DNA of 9,611 bases from an uncultured Gammaproteobacteria bacterium (GCA_903889815.1 CAISYX010000276.1:1-9611), one strand, 5' to 3'. Numbered from the stretch's first letter, positions 1 to 6,768 are shown. Translations and numbers: made by a program. The notes: generated by a model not told the origin, from the sequence alone.

Positions 1-13
1 ACCCGCACCGAGT

Positions 14-137
14 GAGCCGGGAGACCGTGGCTCCCGGCGCTGCGAGGGCATCGAGGATCGATGCGGGTCAGCCGCAGAACGGCACAGGGGCAGGCAGGCG
101 CCGGTCGAAGCTGCAAAGGGTTCGTCCTACAGGGCCT
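14..137 (+). repeat. REPIN-like intergenic element, copy 1 (degenerate)
   Basis: The left end is a perfect 8-bp hairpin, GCCGGGAG (16-23) pairing with CTCCCGGC (31-38) around a 7-base loop. The linker box GCCGCAGAACGG follows at 71-82. Eleven bases later comes GCAGGCGCCGG (94-104), which matches 9 of 11 positions of the second box in the other two copies. After 15 more bases GTTCG (120-124) and CAGGGCC (130-136) match the REP half of the copy at 5908-6035. The copy ends at the stop codon of the EAL reading frame. I see no gene in 1-136. The hairpin lacks a T-run on either strand, so it is not a classical intrinsic terminator. The order and spacing are seen directly; membership of a mobile REPIN family is inferred. 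Confidence 0.55.
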
Positions 138-829
138 CAGCGCTTGCTGCACCACGCCGCAATATCTGCCGCCGGCATCGGGCGTGCCACGCCATAGCCC
201 TGGGCACAATCGCAATCCAGCGCTTTCAACGCACGCAAGTGTTCCTCGGTTTCCGCGCCTTCGGCAATGACCTGGCGCCCGAAAGCATGACCCAGCGCGA
301 TGATGCCTTCCACGATTTTGCGGTCCTCGGCATTCTCCAGCATGGCAATCACGAAACTCTTGTCGATCTTCAACGCATCTACCGGCAATTGCCGCATGTA
401 GGTCAGGGAGGAATAGCCCGTGCCGAAATCATCCAGCGAGAAACGCACGCCCAGCGCCTTGCACTCCAGCAAGCGCTGCCGCGTGCGCACGAAATCGGCA
501 ATGCGCGAGGTCTCGAGAATTTCCAGCACGATCTGGCCAGGCTCCTGCACGCCGTACGTGTGCAAAATTTCTTCCAGTTCCTGAACGAAGCGTTCGCTCA
601 GCAGATGGTCGACAGAAACATTGATGCTCACCGGCAGGCGTAGTCCAGCATCCGCCCAGGCGCGCTGCTGCCGCACCACCTCGTTGATGACCCAGCGACC
701 GAAGTCCAGCTCGAGCGGCGAGCCGAACAGAGAGTCGATGAACTCGCCGGGCAGACGCAGCGAGCCGTCTTTCTGCGGCCAGCGCAGCAGCGCCTCAACC
801 GACCAGATCTCGCCAGTGCGCAGATCCAC
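137..829 (-). CDS. EAL phosphodiesterase domain, orphaned 3' half
   Basis: These 230 codons begin with a GTG immediately after the amber codon and encode almost all of an EAL domain, missing only the first beta strand (MHYQP). The catalytic and metal-binding signatures are present, numbered within this half: EALLRW (12-17), Asn70 in SINVS, Glu103 in LEILET, DDFGTG (133-138), LKIDKSF (153-159), AEGAET (189-194) and Gln210 in QGYGVARP. The domain therefore looks like an active c-di-GMP phosphodiesterase if it is made as part of the full protein. Separate translation from the GTG by termination-reinitiation is conceivable, but no Shine-Dalgarno precedes it and the product would lack a core strand. 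The most likely reading is a remnant or conditionally expressed half. Confidence 0.55.
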   Translation of the reverse strand: MDLRTGEIWSVEALLRWPQKDGSLRLPGEFIDSLFGSPLELDFGRWVINEVVRQQRAWADAGLRLPVSINVSVDHLLSERFVQELEEILHTYGVQEPGQIVLEILETSRIADFVRTRQRLLECKALGVRFSLDDFGTGYSSLTYMRQLPVDALKIDKSFVIAMLENAEDRKIVEGIIALGHAFGRQVIAEGAETEEHLRALKALDCDCAQGYGVARPMPAADIAAWCSKR

Positions 830-832
830 CTA
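830..832 (-). other. In-frame amber codon at the GGDEF/EAL junction
   Basis: The minus-strand codons run CAT TAC CAG CCC TAG GTG GAT CTG, encoding HYQP-stop-VDL. The EAL family consensus here is YQPQVDL, so TAG sits where Gln (CAG) is expected and differs from it by one C-to-T change. The next base after the stop is G, and the next codon GTG could act as a start. Confidence 0.85.
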
Positions 833-2617
833 GGGCTGGTAATGCATCTCGAACAGGTCGCCGGCCAGCGCAGCTTGCAGCGCCTGCAACTTGGTCTGCC
901 GTTCCCGGCTCTCCAGGTCTTCGTTGGCATCGAACATAATGAAGCGATTGCGGCCCTGCTGCTTGGCCCGGTACATCGCCTGGTCGGCATAGCGCAGCAG
1001 CTCGTCGGCACTCAGATCTATATCGGGAAAGATGACCACGCCCGCGCTGGCAGACAGCGAGATGGTCTTGCCATCAATTTCCAGCGGCTGGCGTGCCATT
1101 TCCAGCACCCGCTGCATCAACTCAATGATGCGGGAACGGGATTGCAGCCCGGTCAGCAGCAGCACGAACTCGTCGCCGCCGATGCGCGCCACCGTGTCAT
1201 GGGCGCGCAGAACGGAGCGGATGCCCTGCGCTGTCTCCATCAGCACCTTGTCGCCCACCTCGTGACCGTAAGTGTCATTCACCCCCTTGAAGTTGTCCAG
1301 ATCAAGGAAACACACCGCCAGCAGCTCCTCGCGGCGCCGGGCATGAGCGATGGCCATGGCAAGACGATCATCCAGCAGACGACGATTGGGCAAACCCGTC
1401 AGCACGTCATAATGGGCAATACGGTCCAGCTCGTTCTGATGCGCTTTGAGCTGACTGATGTCAGTGAAGATGGCGATGTAATTGCTGACCTTGCCGTCCT
1501 CGCCGCGCACGGCATCGAGGGACAGCAGCTCGGCATACACTTCACCGCTGTGCCGGCGGTTCCAGATCTCACCCTGCCAGCGGCCGTGGGAGTTGAGCTG
1601 CGCCCACATGTCCCGGTAGAACTCGCTGGGCTGGCGGCCAGAGCTGAGCACCGACGGGCTCTTGCCGATGATTTCCTGGCGGCTGAAGCCCGTGATGCGC
1701 TCGAAGGCCTCGTTGACATCGACGATGAGGTTCTGAGCGTCCGTGATGATGATGCCTTCCTGACTGGAGGCAAACACCTTGCTGGCCAGCTGCAGCTGTT
1801 CGCGCTGCGACTGCTCGTTGGTCACATCCCGCAGATACCCGTGCCAGAGAATGCTGCCATCGGATTCGCGCTCGGGTGCGGCATTGCCTTCCACCCAGAT
1901 CAAGCCGCGGGTGGGGTGATTGACCCTGAAGCGCTCATGCCACTCCGTCAATGCATTGGCTGAGACTGCAATGCTTTCCGAGATTCGCGCGAAGTCCCCC
2001 GGGTGCAGCACCTGGAACACCGGCGTGGCGTCATGCTCGACATCCGCCGGCGAGCAGCCATACACACGTTCGATGGCATTGGTCGAGAACGGAAAGTGCG
2101 AGCTGCCGTCCGGGCGAAGGCGGAACTGGTACAGATAGCCCGGCAGGTGCACGAGCAGACGATTGAGGCGATTGAGCAACTCGGTGTGCTGCTGTTCGAG
2201 CTGCCAGCGATCGGTAATGTCCAGATGTGAGCCGAACATCCACAAGGGCTTGCCTTCGGCATCGCGGATCAACACCTGGCCGCGGTCCAGCACCCGCACC
2301 CAGTGGCCGGCCTTGTGGCGCATGCGGAATTCGCTCTGGTACTGTTCCCGCTCTCCGGCGAAATGCCTTTGCAGCGCCTCTTCGGTGGCGGCCAGATCAT
2401 CCTCGTGGGCCAGTCCTCTCAAGGTCGCAATGGTGGTGGGCTGCAGCTCGGCGAGGGTATAGCCCACGATTTGCGCCCAGGTCTCGTTGAAGCGGGTCTC
2501 GCCCGTCTGCAAGTTCCAGACCCAGGTGCCGATGCCGGCGCCCTGCAGCAGATACTCCGCCAGGCGATCTTCGGGAAGGCTTGTGTGAAATTCGGGGGTC
2601 ATGGCGGTGGCAGACAC
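830..2617 (-). CDS. Triple-PAS sensor diguanylate cyclase (5' part of the split GGDEF-EAL gene)
   Basis: This 595-residue open frame contains PAS domains at about residues 18-140, 150-270 and 275-392, then a GGDEF domain at about 395-560. The cyclase looks active. It has DVLTGLPNRR (404-413), the metal-binding FLDLDNFK (Asp439), the active-site GGDEF at 480-484, and an RxxD inhibitory c-di-GMP site (471-474) exactly five residues before it. The frame then enters the EAL domain and stops after MHYQP at a TAG. The product expected without readthrough is therefore a PAS-regulated diguanylate cyclase lacking phosphodiesterase activity. The PAS ligand cannot be told from sequence. The start is uncertain: GTG at 2617 and ATG at 2602 are both in frame and neither has a good Shine-Dalgarno. 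The gene lies 74 bases downstream of the phosphatase gene on the same strand. Confidence 0.85.
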   Translation of the reverse strand: MSATAMTPEFHTSLPEDRLAEYLLQGAGIGTWVWNLQTGETRFNETWAQIVGYTLAELQPTTIATLRGLAHEDDLAATEEALQRHFAGEREQYQSEFRMRHKAGHWVRVLDRGQVLIRDAEGKPLWMFGSHLDITDRWQLEQQHTELLNRLNRLLVHLPGYLYQFRLRPDGSSHFPFSTNAIERVYGCSPADVEHDATPVFQVLHPGDFARISESIAVSANALTEWHERFRVNHPTRGLIWVEGNAAPERESDGSILWHGYLRDVTNEQSQREQLQLASKVFASSQEGIIITDAQNLIVDVNEAFERITGFSRQEIIGKSPSVLSSGRQPSEFYRDMWAQLNSHGRWQGEIWNRRHSGEVYAELLSLDAVRGEDGKVSNYIAIFTDISQLKAHQNELDRIAHYDVLTGLPNRRLLDDRLAMAIAHARRREELLAVCFLDLDNFKGVNDTYGHEVGDKVLMETAQGIRSVLRAHDTVARIGGDEFVLLLTGLQSRSRIIELMQRVLEMARQPLEIDGKTISLSASAGVVIFPDIDLSADELLRYADQAMYRAKQQGRNRFIMFDANEDLESRERQTKLQALQAALAGDLFEMHYQP

Positions 2618-2647
2618 GCTCGTTCAATTTAGATTCAGCTTTCCGCC

Positions 2648-2656
2648 AGTCTAGCA
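2648..2656 (-). promoter_or_regulatory. Possible extended -10 promoter for the PAS-GGDEF gene
   Basis: The minus strand has TGCTAGACT, a TGn extended -10 with a TAnnnT hexamer, about 30 bases before the GTG start. No recognisable -35 lies at 16-18 bases. It would allow the gene to be transcribed independently of the phosphatase gene upstream. This is only a motif match. Confidence 0.2.
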
Positions 2657-2691
2657 CCGCTCAGGGGGCGTTTGGGAGATGGCGGAGTTTG

Positions 2692-4080
2692 TCATCTGTG
2701 GGAATTTGTTACCTGCAGGAGCGCCAGCTGCTCCTGCGCATCGGTATGGCCCTGCGCCGCCGCAAGCTCCAGCCAGTGCCGCGCCTGCTCGGGATCCTCG
2801 GCCACGCCCTCGCCCGCCAGGTACATGCGCCCCAGCACTGCCTGCGCGTTGACATGGCCCTGCTCCGCCGCCTGTTGATACCAGCGCGCCGCTTCGCTTG
2901 CGTCCTGCGCAATGCCGCGGCCTTCGCCGTACAGCGCACCAATGTTGAACTGCGCATCGGCATCGCCCTGTGCGGCGGCCTGCTGATACCAGATCAGCGC
3001 CTGTGGCGTGTTCTGCGCCACGCCCTGTCCGAAGTCATACATCATGCCCAGGCTGAACAGCGCCCGGGCATGGCCTTGGGCAGCGGCGGTCTGCAACCAG
3101 CGGCGGGCTTCGTTGAAATCCTGAATCAGGCCTTCACCATTGCTGTACAGAATGCCGAGATTGTTCTGGGCCTTGGCCACGCCCTGCTCGGCCAGAGGCC
3201 GCCAGATGGCGAGCGCGGTGGCGAAGTCACCGTCGTAATAGGCCCGGCGCGCCTGCGCGAGTGGGTCATCCCAGGTCTGGCGGCTGGCAGCGTCCTTGAG
3301 AATCAGCCGGTTGGCCTGGGTGGCCGGCGGCTCGGAATCGCCATAGATGCCGGCCAGCCAGTGGCCATCCGTGGGGTTGGGGAAAATCACGTAGTCAATC
3401 CCGAACTTCGCGCTGTCTGCAGCCATGGCCGCGATGCGGCCGTCGATGTCGCCGCGCACATAGTACTTGCGGCGGAAGTCATTGAGACTGTCGCCCAGCA
3501 TCACCACCACGTCGTACTGCGCCATGAGTTCGTCCTGGCGCGGCTCCTTGTTCGATGTCTCGCGCAGCACGGTCAGATGGGCTTCGTCCGCAAAGGGCAG
3601 GCCCGCCGTGCGCAGATGCTGCAGGGCCAGTGCGTAGGTGTTGTCCCCCTGGTCGCGATTGGTGACATAGAACACCTCCACGCCGTTGGCGCGGCAGAAC
3701 TCCAGAAACTCCAGCGCTCCCGGTGTGGCGGTGGCCAGATTCGCGGCCACCCAGCGGTCCCAGTCGGCGTCATCGAAAAAGTCCATGTTCTCGCGCACCA
3801 GGTGGCCCCAATAGGTCAGCGAGTGCAGCACGGTGTCGTCCACATCGCTGATCACGGCCAGCGGTTTGTCGCCGCTCTGCCGCGCCGCCAGAGCCGCTTC
3901 CACATGCAGGCGGGCGATATTGAAGCCCTGGTGGTACAGCGCCTGATACTCGGCCGCCGTCTGCTTCCAGGCCAGCGCATAGAGCAGCGGATTGCCGGTG
4001 CCATCTTCTGCATTCTGAGCCGAAGCATCCAGAACAGACGAGCACATCAGCACAGCGAACAAGCATTTTCTAAGCGACAT
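2692..4080 (-). CDS. Secreted class C-like acid phosphatase / 5'-nucleotidase (HAD) with C-terminal Sel1 repeats
   Basis: This is a 462-residue two-part protein. Residues 1-21 form a signal peptide with probable cleavage at ASA-QN; no lipobox is visible, so it should be periplasmic or secreted. Residues about 30-250 are a HAD phosphatase of the lipoprotein e(P4)/class C acid phosphatase type, with SDVDDTVL (nucleophile Asp79, acid Asp81), PGALEFLEF (120-128), FYVTNRD (137-143), the NKEPR lysine (178) and LGDSLNDF (195-202). Family members hydrolyse phosphate monoesters such as nucleotides outside the cytoplasm. Residues about 265-450 are Sel1-type repeats: four consecutive 36-residue units (301-336, 337-372, 373-408, 409-444) flanked by partial ones. 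Start: an upstream in-frame ATG at 4200 would add an unlikely repeat-derived leader; the ATG at 4080 has AGGAAGG five bases upstream and opens on a signal peptide. It overlaps the transporter's end by 11 bases, suggesting translational coupling. Substrate and Sel1 partner are unknown. Confidence 0.88.
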   Translation of the reverse strand: MSLRKCLFAVLMCSSVLDASAQNAEDGTGNPLLYALAWKQTAAEYQALYHQGFNIARLHVEAALAARQSGDKPLAVISDVDDTVLHSLTYWGHLVRENMDFFDDADWDRWVAANLATATPGALEFLEFCRANGVEVFYVTNRDQGDNTYALALQHLRTAGLPFADEAHLTVLRETSNKEPRQDELMAQYDVVVMLGDSLNDFRRKYYVRGDIDGRIAAMAADSAKFGIDYVIFPNPTDGHWLAGIYGDSEPPATQANRLILKDAASRQTWDDPLAQARRAYYDGDFATALAIWRPLAEQGVAKAQNNLGILYSNGEGLIQDFNEARRWLQTAAAQGHARALFSLGMMYDFGQGVAQNTPQALIWYQQAAAQGDADAQFNIGALYGEGRGIAQDASEAARWYQQAAEQGHVNAQAVLGRMYLAGEGVAEDPEQARHWLELAAAQGHTDAQEQLALLQVTNSHR

Positions 4081-5842
4081 TGGAGCCTTCCTGATCGGTG
4101 GATGATTGCGAGCCCTGCGGCGATCTTGAGCCCTGCTGTGAATCTGGGCCCTGCTGTGAACCTGAGCCCTGCTGTGGGAGCGGGCCCTGCCCGCGAACAA
4201 TACTCCCCGGCGGCGACACCAACTGTACCCGGCTCTCGGTCAGATAACGGTCCAGATACACCGCCGACTTGGTGGCCTGATCCACGACACGGTGCAGATC
4301 ACTCAGGCGCTCGAGCATGCTGGCCATGCGCCGGGGCAATACGTCGCCTGACGTGCCGGCGTGCAGCAAACCTGCCTTGAGCGCCTGATAGTCTGTTTCG
4401 AAGTCACGGCGCGCCTGCGCCAGCGTGGCGGCTTTCCAGTCGGGCCGGTCCACCTGCGTGAGGTCGAGCAAGGACACCGCAGTGGCCCGCAGATGATTGC
4501 GCTCGACCGCAAGTGCAGACGAAGGCGCTAGCTCGCCCTCCTGATGATCCTGAATCATCTCCAGCGCATGCTCCGCGACGTTGACAAGGTATTGACCCAC
4601 CCGCTGCGCATCGGGCAGCGCAGCGAGCTGAGCGCTGGACATGCCCGCGCGGGGAATGCCGCTGGCAAACTCGCTGATCGCAATGTTCAGATTCTCCAGT
4701 GCGCGATGGCCACTTGTCAGCTGCGGGCTGTGGGGTTCTTCGGTACTGACGGCTTCACGTGCCACGCGTCGCGCCATGCCGTGCATGCGGTGCAGTTCCT
4801 GCGCCAGCGCGTCAAGTGCCAAAGAGGGCGTGGACTGCACATTGCGGTCCAGGAAACGCGGGCGGCTCTCGTCTTCTTCCAGCGTGGTGAAGCGCGTTTC
4901 CAGCCAGGCCACCAGCCGCGGGGTCAGGGGCCACATCACCACGATTCCCAGCAGGTTCACCAGCGTGTGAAAAATGGCGAGAGACATCGCCAGCTGATCC
5001 TGCGACCCGAACGACAACGCGACGGCATGCACGGCAACGAGCAGCGGTGACAGCAGCACGAAGGAAACGACCGCGACCACCAGATTGAAGATGACATGGG
5101 ACATCGCGGCGCGCCGCGCGGTGGCCGTGGCATCGAACACGGCAAACAATGCGGTGGACGTGGTACCCACGTTAGCGCCGATCACCATGGCCGCTGCGGC
5201 CGGCAGCGGAATCAGCCCGCCTGCCGTGGCTGTGAGGATCACGGTAAGCGCCGCACTGGAGGACTGAATGATGACAGTGAGCACGATACCCAGCAGCACG
5301 AACAGCAGCAGATTCAGCACGCCCTCGCCGGCCCAGCGGTGCAGGTCAATCACGTCGCCGATGCCGTCGAATGCATCCTTGAGGACGTCTATGCCCAGGA
5401 AAAACAGACCGAAACCCGCCAGCGCGCGGCCCAGGGCGCCATATTGCCCTTTCCCCAGCGCCACCGAGAGTGCCATGCCGATCCCAATGGCGGGTAACGC
5501 GATGATCTGCAGATCAAGATTGAAGCCGATCAGCGCCACGATCCACGAGGTGAGCGTGGTGCCCAGATTGCTGCCGAAGATCACGCCCACGGCCTGCGGC
5601 AGTGCGAGCAGGCTGGCGTTGACGAACCCGATGGTGGTGAAGATGACGGCGCTTGAGGATTGCACGAGCGCGGTGATGAGAATGCCCGAGAAGATGGCCC
5701 GCAGCCGGCTGCGGGTGGCGGCGCCGAGAATGACGCGCAGGGTATCGCCTGCGGCGGTGGTGAGCCCGTCAGTCATGAGACGCATGCCCAGCAGAAACAG
5801 CCCGATGCCGCCAAGAAAATTCAGAGCGCCTGCAATTGTCAC
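4070..5842 (-). CDS. Na+/phosphate cotransporter family protein with PhoU-like domain and repeat-derived tail
   Basis: This 590-residue inner-membrane protein belongs to the Na/Pi cotransporter (NptA/YjbB) family, whose members move phosphate across the membrane, in several cases outward. Residues about 1-310 are hydrophobic segments containing the family's inverted duplication: QSSSA at 61-65 followed by GSNLGTT (90-96), and QSSSA at 193-197 followed by GANVGTT (222-228). Residues about 335-535 are a soluble, helical PhoU-like region. Residues about 548-590 are low-complexity Q/G/S/P sequence encoded by a REP half and its 18-bp tandem units. This tail looks acquired and non-essential. The start is GTG at 5842, with AGAGG seven bases upstream and an in-frame TAG two codons before it; an alternative ATG lies at codon 20. 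It ends in TAG, overlapping the phosphatase ATG by 11 bases. Transport direction cannot be told from sequence. Confidence 0.9.
   Translation of the reverse strand: MTIAGALNFLGGIGLFLLGMRLMTDGLTTAAGDTLRVILGAATRSRLRAIFSGILITALVQSSSAVIFTTIGFVNASLLALPQAVGVIFGSNLGTTLTSWIVALIGFNLDLQIIALPAIGIGMALSVALGKGQYGALGRALAGFGLFFLGIDVLKDAFDGIGDVIDLHRWAGEGVLNLLLFVLLGIVLTVIIQSSSAALTVILTATAGGLIPLPAAAAMVIGANVGTTSTALFAVFDATATARRAAMSHVIFNLVVAVVSFVLLSPLLVAVHAVALSFGSQDQLAMSLAIFHTLVNLLGIVVMWPLTPRLVAWLETRFTTLEEDESRPRFLDRNVQSTPSLALDALAQELHRMHGMARRVAREAVSTEEPHSPQLTSGHRALENLNIAISEFASGIPRAGMSSAQLAALPDAQRVGQYLVNVAEHALEMIQDHQEGELAPSSALAVERNHLRATAVSLLDLTQVDRPDWKAATLAQARRDFETDYQALKAGLLHAGTSGDVLPRRMASMLERLSDLHRVVDQATKSAVYLDRYLTESRVQLVSPPGSIVRGQGPLPQQGSGSQQGPDSQQGSRSPQGSQSSTDQEGSNVA
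4086..4092 (-). promoter_or_regulatory. Shine-Dalgarno deciding the phosphatase start
   Basis: AGGAAGG on the minus strand lies five bases before the ATG at 4080 and supports that start over the ATG at 4200. It lies inside the last codons of the transporter gene, just beyond its repeat-encoded tail. Confidence 0.75.
4109..4198. repeat. Five 18-bp tandem units derived from a REP half, inside the transporter's 3' end
   Basis: On the plus strand the units are 4109-4126 (degenerate), 4127-4144 (TGAGCCCTGCTGTGAATC), 4145-4162 (TGGGCCCTGCTGTGAACC), 4163-4180 (TGAGCCCTGCTGTGGGAG) and 4181-4198 (CGGGCCCTGCCCGCGAAC). The last unit is the core of a REP; with two further bases (4181-4200) it is identical to 5912-5931 in the divergent intergenic region. 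All units share the GCCCTGC core. Because 18 is a multiple of three the array stays in frame, encoding hexapeptides of the kind QGSGSQ / QGPDSQ / QGSRSP in the transporter. Confidence 0.85.
4174..4198 (-). repeat. REP palindrome within coding sequence
   Basis: The plus strand reads GTGGGAGCGGGC, then CCT, then GCCCGCGAAC; the stem GCGGGC (4180-4185) pairs with GCCCGC (4189-4194). This is the REP pattern well known from Pseudomonas genomes. Here it encodes about residues 549-557 (VRGQGPLPQ) of the Na/Pi transporter. REPs are usually extragenic, so its location is unusual. Confidence 0.75.
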
Positions 5843-5870
5843 GATCTACCTCTGCTCAGTCATTGCTGTC

Positions 5871-5876
5871 AGATTA
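5871..5876 (-). promoter_or_regulatory. Weak candidate -10 for the transporter operon
   Basis: The minus strand has TAATCT about 29 bases before the GTG start, with no convincing -35. It lies between the start codon and the REPIN-like element. Motif match only. Confidence 0.18.
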
Positions 5877-5907
5877 CAAAGAAGCGACACGAGAAGCGAG
5901 TCCTGCG

Positions 5908-6035
5908 AGACCGGGCCCTGCCCGCGAACAAGTAGCGCACTGTTCCGGCCCCGGCCAGCCGTCCCCCCGTTCTGCGGCTTGCTTTGCAACTCACCCTGTT
6001 CCTCGTCCACAATTCGCGGGCAAGCCCGCTCCCAC
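5908..6035 (-). repeat. REPIN-like intergenic element, copy 2 (best preserved)
   Basis: Two REP palindromes face each other. On the plus strand 6013-6035 is TTCGCGGGC-AA-GCCCGCTCCCAC with stem 6016-6021 / 6024-6029, and 5912-5929 is CGGGCCCTGCCCGCGAAC in the opposite orientation. Between them the minus strand carries GCCGCAGAACGG (5978-5967), 11 bases, GCCGGGGCCGG, 15 bases, then GTTCGCGGG entering the REP half. The same boxes at the same 11-base spacing occur at 71-104 and 9539-9572. The element fills 128 of the 222 bases between the divergent genes, so their promoters must lie within or very close to it. The structure is seen directly; mobility by a RAYT transposase is inferred from REPIN biology. 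Confidence 0.8.
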
Positions 6036-6064
6036 CGCAGCACCCACATCCACAGGACATCTGC

Positions 6065-6715
6065 ATGCACATCAAAGCCGTGATTTTTGACTGGGACGGC
6101 ACCATCGTCGACTCCATCGAGCACATCGCCTCCTCTCTGCACCTGGCCGCCACCGAGCTGGGCTTTCCTGCACTGGAGAAGGCCGCCTACCGCAACATCA
6201 TCGGGCTGGGCATGGTGGACGCCCTGAAGGCGCTGTATTCCGGCCTGAACGACACCGACATCGAGGCCATCCGCCAGAGCTACAGCCGGTATTTCTTTGC
6301 GAAGGAAGCCACGCCTCAGCAGATTTTCACCGGCATGACCGAGGTGCTTGACACGCTGCGCACCGAAGGACGTGGCCGCGCAGTAGCCACGGGCAAGAGT
6401 CGTCGCGGGCTGGATGCGGCCCTGGCGTCCAGTGGTCTGCTGCCCCACTTCGACATCACCCGCTGCGCCGACGAGACCCGCTCCAAGCCTGACCCCGCCA
6501 TGCTGCTGGAGATTCTGGCGTTCTACGACCTGGCACCGGAGCAGGCGGTGATGATTGGCGACACCACCTATGACATGGAGATGGCGCAGCGTATCGGCAT
6601 GCCCGCCATCGGCGTGCGCTGGGGCGTGCATGATCATGAGCGCCTGAGCCAGTTCGGGCCCGTCGCCATCGTCGACACCGTCCCGGAACTGCAAAGGGTG
6701 CTGCGCACGCTGTAA
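6065..6715 (+). CDS. HAD-IA family phosphatase (phosphoglycolate phosphatase-like)
   Basis: This 216-residue cytoplasmic hydrolase has all four HAD motifs. Motif I is FDWDGT with nucleophile Asp9 and Asp11; motif II is Thr109 in ATGKS; motif III is Lys141 in SKPDP; motif IV is GDTTYD with Asp166 and Asp170. A helical cap fits residues about 17-80, as in subfamily IA. It resembles the Pseudomonas PA2974-type hydrolase; HAD-IA enzymes of this group dephosphorylate small metabolites, and the substrate is not predictable. The start is ATG at 6065, with AGGA (6054-6057) seven bases upstream and MHIKAVIFDWD at the N-terminus. The in-frame ATG at 5984 would translate the REP and is rejected. A strong REP hairpin ends only 18 bases before the Shine-Dalgarno, so it may sit in the 5' leader. 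None of its usual pseudomonad partners is adjacent here. Confidence 0.92.
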   Translation: MHIKAVIFDWDGTIVDSIEHIASSLHLAATELGFPALEKAAYRNIIGLGMVDALKALYSGLNDTDIEAIRQSYSRYFFAKEATPQQIFTGMTEVLDTLRTEGRGRAVATGKSRRGLDAALASSGLLPHFDITRCADETRSKPDPAMLLEILAFYDLAPEQAVMIGDTTYDMEMAQRIGMPAIGVRWGVHDHERLSQFGPVAIVDTVPELQRVLRTL

Positions 6716-6722
6716 GTGCGCA
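6702..6722 (+). terminator. Weak hairpin spanning the HAD stop codon
   Basis: TGCGCA (6702-6707) and TGCGCA (6717-6722) form a 6-bp stem with a 9-base loop containing the TAA stop, followed by ATTTCGGGTTTG. The T-tract is poor, so terminator function is doubtful. Confidence 0.22.
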
Positions 6723-6768
6723 ATTTCGGGTTTGTCGCAACGCCACAGCTGCCTGCGACGGCCTTCCC

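Larger units (their letters stand above)
137..2617 (-). pseudogene. PAS-PAS-PAS-GGDEF-EAL c-di-GMP protein interrupted by an in-frame amber stop
   Basis: Read through one TAG, this frame encodes 826 codons of a bifunctional cyclic-di-GMP enzyme: three PAS sensor domains, a GGDEF diguanylate cyclase and an EAL phosphodiesterase. The interruption is a TAG at 830-832, in the junction that normally reads YQPQVDLRTG; here it reads YQP-stop-VDLRTG. A CAG (Gln) to TAG transition is the simplest explanation. No frameshift or other loss is visible on either side, and all signature residues of both enzymatic domains survive, so the change is recent, a sequencing error, or tolerated. No signal peptide or transmembrane segment is evident, so the protein should be cytoplasmic. 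TAG is used as the ordinary stop of two other genes here, which argues against genome-wide recoding. The two halves are described separately. Confidence 0.75.

Noticed and set aside
16..38. Intrinsic terminator downstream of the EAL half
   Set aside because: The stem is strong and perfect, but no T-tract follows on either strand. It fits better as the end of the REPIN-like element.
830..832. Genome-wide reassignment of TAG
   Set aside because: TAG is the natural end of the transporter (4070-4072) and of the SDR epimerase (9492-9494) at positions fitting their families.
842..1963. A 373-codon plus-strand open frame
   Set aside because: It is a shadow of the PAS-GGDEF coding region, which carries unmistakable motifs on the minus strand.
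4109..4198. CRISPR-like array
   Set aside because: The 18-bp units are directly adjacent with no spacers, are in frame within a gene and derive from a REP core.
4081..4200. N-terminal extension of the phosphatase from the ATG at 4200
   Set aside because: It would place a repeat-encoded Arg/Ser/His leader before a clear signal peptide. The internal ATG has a good Shine-Dalgarno.
2581..4380. A 599-codon plus-strand open frame
   Set aside because: It is antisense to the Sel1 phosphatase and the transporter's 3' end, and no motif or plausible start signal supports it.
5857..5872. Possible Pho box (CAGTCAT and CTGTCAG) before the Na/Pi transporter
   Set aside because: The two half-sites start 9 rather than 11 bases apart and both have mismatches, so this does not meet the Pho box pattern.
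5984..6064. N-terminal extension of the HAD hydrolase
   Set aside because: The extension would be encoded by the REP and linker; the ATG at 6065 has AGGA at proper spacing and the family's usual N-terminus.
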